Shown piece by piece: positions 43,158-52,081 of a stretch of 64,000 nucleotides of DNA. The notes under the pieces were generated by a model. That model worked only from the letters and a program-made list of their open reading frames with translations, was not told where the DNA came from and searched no databases. The stretch covers positions 310,001-374,000 of the forward strand of contig JAJTJC010000036.1 of NCBI GenBank assembly GCA_021295155.1, in the 5' to 3' direction. The stretch is from Flavobacteriaceae bacterium D16 (lineage in GTDB: Bacteria > Bacteroidota > Bacteroidia > Flavobacteriales > Flavobacteriaceae). Position numbers and translations under genes: made by a program. Position 1 is the first letter of the stretch. Each line of letters starts with the position of its first letter.

Positions 43158-44321
43158 TTAATCCGGTCGCTGCACCAGGATACTTACTGCATTCCCCCCG
43201 AATCCCACGGCATTGACCATTATCTTGTTAAGCCTTGCAGGAAAACTCCTGTTTTTATTAAAGGGAACCGGGATAAACTCTTGTTGCTGCAACATCAATA
43301 TGGCCATTTCCAGGCTCAGCACACCAGACGCCCCAAAGGTGTGCCCTATCTTCCATTTATTGGTGGTTAAGGCTGGTACGTTTTTCCCGAAAACCGTTTC
43401 AATGGCCCTGAACTCAGCGAGATCGCCTTTTACTGTACCGGGAGCATGCATAACAATTGCATCTACTTCTGCCGGGTTCAATCCGTTTAACGCAGTCTTC
43501 ATGGATCTCTGGAAACATTGGGCCTCCGTAGACAGGGAAACACTGTGTTCTAATATCTCGGTAGCATAGCCCATACCCGTTATATAGGCAAGTGGTTCTT
43601 TACTGGGGTCTGTTTCCAGGCAGATAGCTCCTGCGCCTTCTCCCAACATCATGGAGTTTGAACCCTTTTCAAGGTCCAGGGCCCGGCAGGGAAATTCATT
43701 TTCTTCTTCAGTATATATCTTGAGGGCACGCATCTGCGCAAGGGTAAATGGCGTTAATGCCGCTTCAGATCCGCCCACTAAAAATTTGTCTGTCATTCCG
43801 CTTCGCAGCCAAGCTATCCCGTTGAGTAGGGCGTGAAGTGCCGTGGAACAGGTAATGGAGTGGGAAATTTCAGGCCCTTTGGTCTGTAAATCATGGGCCA
43901 CCCAGGAAGATATATTACCCAGTGTCGTATTGGGGGAGGTTCTTGTAGCCGTACTGTTTCGTTCCAGAAAATCCCTATGGTATTTTTCGAATAGCCCCGT
44001 AGCACCCCGGCTTGAGCCAAAATTTACTCCAAATGCCTCTTTTCCTTCCCAGCCAGACCTTGCAACGGCCATCCGGGAAACCAGCATAGCAAACAGGACT
44101 GAGCGGTCTAAGCCGTTGTACTGGCTGTTTTCTTTCCGAAGTGCCTGTACAAGTTTTTCAGCACCCTCATCCAAAGGCACTGTCCAATAGTTCTGTCCAC
44201 CAATTTCCTTTTTCCGGGCAAGTGTGCCGGCATCAAGGTAGTGATTCCACGCTTGTTGTGGCTTGTGTCCCAATGCTGATATACTGGAAATAGCGGTAAT
44301 CCCTATTTTTTGGGAATGCAT
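43158..44321 (-). CDS. Beta-ketoacyl synthase-like protein in biotin cluster, one catalytic His missing
   Basis: A 387-residue KAS II/FabF-like thiolase-fold protein. The nucleophile Cys158 is in SITCSTALHAL. The second active-site His327 is in KIGHTFGASG with Lys323 before it. The first catalytic His, normally in NAHGT, is replaced: the sequence reads MHAPGT with Pro294 at that place. It lies between bioA and bioB on the same strand, so a role in making the pimeloyl moiety of biotin is plausible. The missing His suggests altered or no decarboxylation activity. Confidence 0.88.
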   Translation of the reverse strand: MHSQKIGITAISSISALGHKPQQAWNHYLDAGTLARKKEIGGQNYWTVPLDEGAEKLVQALRKENSQYNGLDRSVLFAMLVSRMAVARSGWEGKEAFGVNFGSSRGATGLFEKYHRDFLERNSTATRTSPNTTLGNISSWVAHDLQTKGPEISHSITCSTALHALLNGIAWLRSGMTDKFLVGGSEAALTPFTLAQMRALKIYTEEENEFPCRALDLEKGSNSMMLGEGAGAICLETDPSKEPLAYITGMGYATEILEHSVSLSTEAQCFQRSMKTALNGLNPAEVDAIVMHAPGTVKGDLAEFRAIETVFGKNVPALTTNKWKIGHTFGASGVLSLEMAILMLQQQEFIPVPFNKNRSFPARLNKIMVNAVGFGGNAVSILVQRPD

Positions 44322-44426
44322 ATTGAAAGGAATATTTCAGGCAAAAGTAATGCTTATCTCTATCATCCCGCAAGTATGCAGAATACCTTAGCAATCCAAA
44401 GTATTTATCGTCCTAGCTGAGCAGTA

Positions 44427-45704
44427 TTATTGTTGGTATTCCTCTAAAACCTCAATAATGGAATTGTATACGCGTTGGAGTTGTTCATCAGAAATGATGT
44501 ACGGTGGCAGTAAATACAGAATATTTCCAAGCGGTCTCAGGAAGACCCCACGTTCCATGAATTGTCTGAATAACCGATCTCTCAGATCTCCATAACGTTC
44601 CATGGTCACCGCAAGCTCGAAGGCATAGATAACTCCTATCTGCCGTGTATTCATCACCATCGGGTTTTTGGATAACTCCTGATCGAACGATTTATGGGAA
44701 CGCATTATCCTTTGAATGTTGGCTTGCATTGCTGGTGATTTTAACAAATCTATGCCTGCCAGTGCCGCAGTACAGGCAAGAGGGTTTGCTGTATAGGTGT
44801 GTCCGTGGAAGAATCCCTTTTCAATACTGTCGCTGTAAAAAGCCTCAAAAACTTCTGTAGTGCAACTGGTAACCGCCATGGGCATAAGACCGGCCGTTAG
44901 GGCCTTGGATAAACAAATAATATCCGGCTTTTCTGTCAAATGATCTGAGGCAAAGTAGGTGCCGGTTTTACCAAAGCCGGTCATAACTTCATCAGCTATG
45001 GTAACCACATTATTGGCTTTCATCATTTTGAGAAGGATATTCAATCCGTCAGCATCGTGAGTTTTCATGCCTGCGGCCCCCTGAACCAGAGGTTCGTATA
45101 TAAACCCAGCAACCGCATGCTCCTGCAATAGCCTTCCTAGCAGGGACTCAAGTTCATGAATGTTTTCTTTAGTCGGCACAGGAATTCGCTTAACCTGCAG
45201 GGACAGTTCTTCAAATGGGCCATTGTAAACCGAAAGTCCGGAGACAGACATGGCGCCAAAAGTGTCGCCGTGAAATCCTTCTTCAAAAGCTATCAAAACA
45301 TTACGCCTTTCACCACGGTTAAAATGGTATTGAAGGGCCATTTTAATCCCAATCTCTGTTGCTGTAGATCCATTATCAGAAAAAAACAACTTCTCCTGGT
45401 TGTCTGGCAAAATCGCTATCAGTGCTTCGGACAGCGCTACTGCAGGCTCATGGGTAAATCCACTGAAAACCACCTGGTCCAGTACCTGCATTTGAGCAGT
45501 TACCGCTTTTAAAATGGCTGGGTTGCAATGGCCATAAACACAGGTGTACCATGAAGATATAGCATCGATATATTCCCTGCCACTTTCGTCCGTAATAATT
45601 GCTCCCTTAGCGCTGGAAATACCCAACATCTCCGGATGAAGCTTGTGCTGGGTAAGGGGATGCCATATGTGTTTCTGATCTCGTTTTGATAAGTGGGTCT
45701 GCAA
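44427..45704 (-). CDS. bioA: Adenosylmethionine-8-amino-7-oxononanoate aminotransferase
   Basis: A 425-residue class III PLP aminotransferase that makes 7,8-diaminopelargonate. The family start HIWHPLTQHKLHPEM, the active-site Lys in DIICLSKALTAGLMP and the DEVMTGFGKTGT block are seen. The start appears to be TTG 45704, placing the WHPLTQ motif at the usual position; the next in-frame ATG would cut it away. It is divergent from the GT39-like gene. Confidence 0.96.
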   Translation of the reverse strand: MQTHLSKRDQKHIWHPLTQHKLHPEMLGISSAKGAIITDESGREYIDAISSWYTCVYGHCNPAILKAVTAQMQVLDQVVFSGFTHEPAVALSEALIAILPDNQEKLFFSDNGSTATEIGIKMALQYHFNRGERRNVLIAFEEGFHGDTFGAMSVSGLSVYNGPFEELSLQVKRIPVPTKENIHELESLLGRLLQEHAVAGFIYEPLVQGAAGMKTHDADGLNILLKMMKANNVVTIADEVMTGFGKTGTYFASDHLTEKPDIICLSKALTAGLMPMAVTSCTTEVFEAFYSDSIEKGFFHGHTYTANPLACTAALAGIDLLKSPAMQANIQRIMRSHKSFDQELSKNPMVMNTRQIGVIYAFELAVTMERYGDLRDRLFRQFMERGVFLRPLGNILYLLPPYIISDEQLQRVYNSIIEVLEEYQQ

Positions 45705-45767
45705 TTCCTGTTCTTTAAAAAAGATGATACAATTTATCTATATTGCAGTTCGGGGAATTCCCAGAAT

Positions 45768-47261
45768 ATGCGAAACAAAGGTAAGACATCTCCTATTTCC
45801 ATTTACCATAAGGCATCTGGTAAAGTGCTACTGCCGATCCTGTTTTTCCTGAGCCTTTTTATTCGATTTCCTTTCTTTTTCAGGGATTATATTGACCGGG
45901 ATGAAAGCACCTTTATTTTAGTAGGACAGGCCCTGGTAGATGGATACCTGCCTTACACCTATCTCTGGGACCTCAAGCCACCGCTGATATTCTTCATCAT
46001 GGCAGGGTTAATCTCCCTGTTTGGGAAAAGTTTCATCGCAATCCGTCTTTTTGGAGTATTAGCCGTTGCCCTTACTGCCCTTTTCACATTTCAAATTGGC
46101 AAAGAAGTATTTAGCCGAAAAATTGGTTTTTGGTGCTCTCTGGCTACCGTTTTATTCTTAAGCTTATTCGGAAGTCTACAGGGAGTAATGTCCGAGCATA
46201 TTAGCATGCTTTTTTTTGTACCCAGTCTCTTTATTCTGATACGATATAAAAAGAACAAACATCTTTTTTTATCAGGGTTGTTGATGGGTCTTGCTATCAT
46301 GACCAAAATTAACCTGGCCTATCCGGCTCTTTTCATAGCTATATACATTTTTATTGTAAATACCCGGCAGCTTTCATGGGATAGCGGATTGAAGAAAGGC
46401 CTGTGTTTAGGTATTCCCATCCTGCTCATAATTGCACTTACCATCCTGCCTTATATGCTAAATGGTCAAGTACATATTTGGTGGAATTCTGTAGTACTCG
46501 CCCCTTTGGAATACACAAAGGCTGAACCTTTTGCTCCGGAAAAAATCTTGCCTTTTGTTATTATCATCTCAGCTTTCTTTTTCTTCGTCTGGAGAAAACA
46601 AAAAATCAATTTTAAGGATCCTAAAGTTCAATTACTGTTTATAGCGCTATCAGGAGTGTGTTTTTCATTTATTAAGGGAGGAAAGGTAAACGGACATTAT
46701 TTGATTCAGCTTTATCCGATGCTGCTGCTGTTTGCAGGAGCATTTCTTTCCAGTATTGCAATCTTCAGAAAATGGAAAACAGGTCCAATTATGCTGGTGT
46801 TGCTTTTTCTCCTGCCCATTGAAAGCTATCGTGAATACCACGCCATATATATGCATAACAAGGAACGGGGCAGCTACTTTAACGGGGAAGGTTTCCGAGT
46901 GCCACAATATCTGAAGAAGGAGGGCTTAGATAAAGAAGACGTGTTTTTCCTGGAATACCATATCGGGTACTGGTTGTTAGACCAGTCGCCCCTAACTTTG
47001 GCGGCAACCCACCCCAGTAATCTTTGCCGGGATGAATTATTCCCCTACTTCGACAATCCCAGGAAAACAGCCATGGAAGAATTGAAATATATCATGGAAG
47101 ACCTGAAACCGGGAATAGTAATTATTCGAAAGAATAAGCGCATTTTTAACAAAAAAGAGGAGGCTGCCAATGAATATACAACCCGTTTTATACAGGATCA
47201 TTACGCCTTACACACTACCCTTGATAATGCAGAAATCTATCTAAGATCCGAGACCAGATAA
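45768..47261 (+). CDS. GT39-like membrane glycosyltransferase
   Basis: A 497-residue multi-pass membrane protein with about ten helices. The first periplasmic loop carries DYIDRDESTFILVGQALVDG, where the Asp-Glu pair is the catalytic signature of the PMT/ArnT (GT-C, family 39) fold; the second loop has YTYLWDLKPP. It would transfer a sugar from a polyprenyl-phosphate donor. The ATG 45768 start avoids overlap with bioA. It stands in opposite orientation between bioA and bioD and overlaps the bioD 3' end by 21 bp. Confidence 0.85.
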   Translation: MRNKGKTSPISIYHKASGKVLLPILFFLSLFIRFPFFFRDYIDRDESTFILVGQALVDGYLPYTYLWDLKPPLIFFIMAGLISLFGKSFIAIRLFGVLAVALTALFTFQIGKEVFSRKIGFWCSLATVLFLSLFGSLQGVMSEHISMLFFVPSLFILIRYKKNKHLFLSGLLMGLAIMTKINLAYPALFIAIYIFIVNTRQLSWDSGLKKGLCLGIPILLIIALTILPYMLNGQVHIWWNSVVLAPLEYTKAEPFAPEKILPFVIIISAFFFFVWRKQKINFKDPKVQLLFIALSGVCFSFIKGGKVNGHYLIQLYPMLLLFAGAFLSSIAIFRKWKTGPIMLVLLFLLPIESYREYHAIYMHNKERGSYFNGEGFRVPQYLKKEGLDKEDVFFLEYHIGYWLLDQSPLTLAATHPSNLCRDELFPYFDNPRKTAMEELKYIMEDLKPGIVIIRKNKRIFNKKEEAANEYTTRFIQDHYALHTTLDNAEIYLRSETR

Positions 47262-47864
47262 GCTTTGGTTAAATGCCTGAGCATATTTTTTGATTACTTC
47301 CTTAGTAAACTCCGGTTCTTCCCCAATGCGACCCAAACAAGCTGCCTTAGACTTTTCCAGGATAATCTGTTCCGTAGTGGGATGTTCCTCACCGCTAAAG
47401 ATCAAAGATGCTTTTAATCCACGGTTTTTTATTGCCTCAAGGGATAATAAGGTATGATTGATACTGCCCAGATAATGCCGTGACACCACCACCACATGAT
47501 AATTTGGTTGTATAAGGTCTGCTATGGTGTCTGTCTGGTTTAACGGGACCAATAGTCCTCCTGCGCCTTCAATCACCAGGTGATTGTTTGTTTTCGGTTC
47601 TTTTATTGCCATCAGATCAATTTGGACCCCATCTATTTCAGCTGCAGCATGGGGGCTTATTGGTGTATTTAAGGCGTAGCTATTCTGATGGATTACCGAG
47701 TTTTTATTGGAAATTAACTTGGCTATTTTATGACTGTCTGAATAATCCAGATCACCGGCCTGTATCGGCTTCCAGTAGTCAGCCTCTAAAGCTTCAACCA
47801 ATATTGCCGAAGCAATTGTCTTCCCAACCTCGGTGGAGATACCGGTTACAAATATCCGCTTCAT
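47241..47864 (-). CDS. bioD: Dethiobiotin synthase
   Basis: A 207-residue ATP-dependent enzyme closing the ureido ring of biotin. The P-loop GISTEVGKT lies near the N-terminus, KPIQAG and the VIEGAGGLLVPL block follow. It starts 1 bp after the DUF2007 gene and is clearly in the bioF operon. Confidence 0.96.
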   Translation of the reverse strand: MKRIFVTGISTEVGKTIASAILVEALEADYWKPIQAGDLDYSDSHKIAKLISNKNSVIHQNSYALNTPISPHAAAEIDGVQIDLMAIKEPKTNNHLVIEGAGGLLVPLNQTDTIADLIQPNYHVVVVSRHYLGSINHTLLSLEAIKNRGLKASLIFSGEEHPTTEQIILEKSKAACLGRIGEEPEFTKEVIKKYAQAFNQSLSGLGS

Positions 47865-47865
47865 A

Positions 47866-48270
47866 TCAATGGTTTTTGTTCGGTTTGGTGATCATCCCGC
47901 ATTTGGTGCATTTGTATTTCTTTTCTTCCAGAAATGGAAAAAGTTTGTGAAGCAGGGATTTCCTGCTGTAATACACTTCAGAGCGATTTGCCTTACAGTT
48001 AGGGCATTTAACAGGTTGCCCGCTATCATCAACCGCATAGGGCCTGATCTCATTATAGATCTTTAGGGCACGTTCCTTGTCCTTACTGTAGACCGATAGC
48101 TTTACCCCACCAATAGCACTGCTAATCAACGGATCCATATTCAAGGTATTTTCATCCCTTAAGACCACCGGAATCCCTTCGGATTCCAATTTTGATTTAA
48201 TTACCTGTACATCGGCAACATATTCGAAAGAACCTAGGATGAAGAATTCCTGGTTTATGTTTTTATCCAT
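47866..48270 (-). CDS. DUF2007 protein with zinc ribbon, inside the bio operon
   Basis: A 134-residue protein. Residues 8-75 are a DUF2007-type domain (FILGSFEYVADVQVIKSKLESEGIPV, then KLSVYSKDKERALKI). The C-terminal part has CPNC and CTKC pairs forming a zinc ribbon. It overlaps bioF by 16 bp and is 1 bp from bioD, so it is tightly co-expressed with biotin synthesis, though the family has no known role in it. Confidence 0.82.
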   Translation of the reverse strand: MDKNINQEFFILGSFEYVADVQVIKSKLESEGIPVVLRDENTLNMDPLISSAIGGVKLSVYSKDKERALKIYNEIRPYAVDDSGQPVKCPNCKANRSEVYYSRKSLLHKLFPFLEEKKYKCTKCGMITKPNKNH

Positions 48271-49427
48271 AGCGCGAAAAGCAGTTTTAGAACTGCATCA
48301 ATTTCTTTTTTATTATTAAAACTATGAAGGATTAACCGAATCCTTTCTTTTCCTGCAGGAACCGTTGGCGCCAATATGGGCCTAACGTCAAAACCTTTGT
48401 CCTGAATACTCCTGGCCGCCTGTTTTACTATCTTATTATCGGAAAGGATACAACTTTGTATAGCTGAGTTACTTTCAACAAAGGCTTCCCGGAAACCCAA
48501 CTCCCGAATCCGGGACCTGAAGAACGCAATATGTTCTGAAAGCAGATCTTGTTGCTCCTTGCCGGTACTTTTTCTTAAATGATTATGCGCCTCCCTAATG
48601 GTAACCAGGCTGTGTGGAGGCAGGGCCGTGGTATAAATAAAACTCCTGGCAAAATTAACGAGGTATTGCATTAGAATTTTACTTCCCAAAACTGCGGCCC
48701 CATGGGCGCCAAGAGCCTTTCCAAAAGTTACAATCCGGGCAAAAACAGCATCATGTAATCCCATTGATTCAAGCAGGCCGGCACCTGATTCCCCAAAAAC
48801 CCCTACTGCATGGGCTTCATCAACAACAAGGTATGCTCCATATTGTTGGCAAAGGGCTGTCATATTCTTTAAATCAGGGGAATCGCCATCCATGGAGAAT
48901 ACCGATTCCGTAACCACATAAACCACAGGCTCGCCAGGAGCAGAATCTTCAACCTGGAATCTGTCCAACAAATTTTGGAGGTCATCCAGGTTGTTATGCT
49001 TAAACTTATAGGCTTTTGCATTTGAGATGCCAATCCCGTCACGAATACTGGCATGACTGAGTTCATCGTAAAGGATTAGATCCCCTTTCTGAGGAACTGA
49101 GCCAAAAAACCCCAGGTTGGCGTCATAACCCGAATTGAAAATAAGTGCTCCCTCTGAATGATAATATTCGGAAAGCATTTGCTCTGTATTTTCATAAAGG
49201 CCAGAATTACCAGAAAGAAGCCTTGAACCAGAAGATCCATTGGCTATGATTTTGTGTTCTTTAAGGTACTGGGAAACCCGGCTAGATAATTCAGTACTTC
49301 GTGCAAATCCCAGATAATCGTTGGAGCAAAAATCAATCTTCCCCTCAATGGAAGTAAGGTTTCTTAGGGCATTGATTGCCTTTCTTTCTTGCAGTTTTTT
49401 TTTGAGTCGTTCTGGAAAATGCTCCAT
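48255..49427 (-). CDS. bioF: 8-amino-7-oxononanoate synthase
   Basis: A 390-residue PLP enzyme joining pimeloyl-ACP/CoA and alanine, the first committed ring step of biotin synthesis. Blocks CSNDYLGFA, GSSGSRLLSGN, DEAHAVGVFG and the Lys in VTFGKALGAHGA are present. ATG 49427 fits the family N-terminus. A -7 box TACATTTG at 49439-49432 sits so close that the mRNA may be leaderless. Confidence 0.95.
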   Translation of the reverse strand: MEHFPERLKKKLQERKAINALRNLTSIEGKIDFCSNDYLGFARSTELSSRVSQYLKEHKIIANGSSGSRLLSGNSGLYENTEQMLSEYYHSEGALIFNSGYDANLGFFGSVPQKGDLILYDELSHASIRDGIGISNAKAYKFKHNNLDDLQNLLDRFQVEDSAPGEPVVYVVTESVFSMDGDSPDLKNMTALCQQYGAYLVVDEAHAVGVFGESGAGLLESMGLHDAVFARIVTFGKALGAHGAAVLGSKILMQYLVNFARSFIYTTALPPHSLVTIREAHNHLRKSTGKEQQDLLSEHIAFFRSRIRELGFREAFVESNSAIQSCILSDNKIVKQAARSIQDKGFDVRPILAPTVPAGKERIRLILHSFNNKKEIDAVLKLLFALWIKT

Positions 49428-49431
49428 GCAG

Positions 49432-49439
49432 CAAATGTA
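49432..49439 (-). promoter_or_regulatory. bioF promoter -7 box abutting the start codon
   Basis: TACATTTG, exact TAnnTTTG match, four bases upstream of ATG 49427. Transcription would begin at or inside the start codon. Confidence 0.4.
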
Positions 49440-49488
49440 AGGCATAGGGGATATAATTCGTAAATTCATAGGGGTAAACCCAATTCAA

Positions 49489-50025
49489 ATGGATCCAATC
49501 AGGTATACCACTGTCTCGTCTGAGGATGAATTGATGCAAATACTGGAACTACAAAAGGCCAACCTCCCGGAAATGCTTACCGATAAGGAATTGCAGGATG
49601 AAGGATTCGTTACCGTAGTACATACTTTGGAACTTTTGAGCAGCATGAATGAGCGCTGCCCCCATATTCTGGCTAAATCAGGGGATGAGGTTATTGGGTA
49701 TGCCTTATGTATGCATCCTGATTTCAGGAAGGAAATCGATATCCTTAAACCCATGTTTCAGGAAATAGACAAGGTAATCTCCCCTGAAGCGCCTTATCTG
49801 ATTATGGGACAGATCTGTATCGACAAGCCTTACCGGAGGAAAGGGATATTCAGGGGTTTATACCAAAAAATGCTGGAAAGTACACAGAAGGAGTTTTCCA
49901 AGATCATTACTGAAGTGGATGGAAGAAATCAACGGTCTTTAACTGCCCATTATGCGGTGGGGTTCCAGGACCTGAGCCAATACCAAAGTAATGGGCGTGA
50001 CTGGTACCTCATCACCTTACAATAA
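49489..50025 (+). CDS. GNAT-family acetyltransferase
   Basis: A 178-residue acetyl-CoA-dependent N-acetyltransferase. The CoA-binding motif is IDKPYRRKGIFRGLYQKML and the C-terminal motif is N..AHYAVGFQDL. The substrate is unknown. It is divergent from bioF. Confidence 0.88.
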   Translation: MDPIRYTTVSSEDELMQILELQKANLPEMLTDKELQDEGFVTVVHTLELLSSMNERCPHILAKSGDEVIGYALCMHPDFRKEIDILKPMFQEIDKVISPEAPYLIMGQICIDKPYRRKGIFRGLYQKMLESTQKEFSKIITEVDGRNQRSLTAHYAVGFQDLSQYQSNGRDWYLITLQ

Positions 50026-50056
50026 AAAAACCATACCCTGGGGTATGGCTTTATAA
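50024..50056. terminator. Bidirectional terminator between GNAT gene and atpC
   Basis: CCATACC / GGTATGG arms (50031-50048) with an A-run on the left that serves the minus-strand atpDC operon and a short T-rich stretch on the right. Confidence 0.8.
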
Positions 50057-50076
50057 TGTTCAATATCGCTTTCCAA

Positions 50077-50355
50077 TTAATCAGCGAGTACGATCACCTT
50101 ATTGTCGTTCAATTCAACCGTTCCACTATTGATGGCCAGGATTGTTTTTCCTTTGTCATCTTTAGTGAATTTAGCCTCATACTCTTCTTCAAGCTTTATA
50201 TCGCCATCGAATTTTACAAGACCTTCCTGTAACAGAGAAACTATAGGTGCGTGATTCTCCAGCATTTGAAACTCACCGTTAACCCCAGGCACAGTAACAG
50301 AACTTACTTCTCCTGAGAATAAGGTTGCTTCCGGTGAAACGATTTCTAAATACAT
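50077..50355 (-). CDS. atpC: F1Fo ATP synthase epsilon subunit, short form
   Basis: A 92-residue epsilon subunit containing only the N-terminal beta-sandwich domain (MYLEIVSPEATLFSGEVSSVTVPGVNGEFQML). The C-terminal inhibitory helix hairpin of longer epsilon subunits is absent, as is common in Bacteroidota. It follows atpD by 29 bp. Confidence 0.95.
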   Translation of the reverse strand: MYLEIVSPEATLFSGEVSSVTVPGVNGEFQMLENHAPIVSLLQEGLVKFDGDIKLEEEYEAKFTKDDKGKTILAINSGTVELNDNKVIVLAD

Positions 50356-50384
50356 AGTGGCAAATTCTAGAGTTCTTTGGATCC

Positions 50385-51947
<1,563 letters not shown>

Positions 51948-51975
51948 TTAGAATTCCAGGTCCATTTTTCGGCTG

Positions 51976-51983
51976 CAAAGATA
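51976..51983 (-). promoter_or_regulatory. atpDC promoter -7 box
   Basis: TATCTTTG on the minus strand, exact TAnnTTTG match, 83 bp before atpD. Confidence 0.5.
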
Positions 51984-52030
51984 GGATATTCCTTCTGAAA
52001 TCAGAATGGATTCCGCCTCTTTTTTTGCAT

Positions 52031-52060
52031 ATAAAAAAAGCACCGGAAAACCGGTGCTTT
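52031..52060 (-). terminator. Terminator after the large TonB receptor gene
   Basis: AAAGCACCGG (52037-52046), loop AAAA, CCGGTGCTTT (52051-52060). On the minus strand it is followed by a T-run. Confidence 0.9.
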
Positions 52061-52081
52061 GTAAATGCTTTATCCTAAGAT

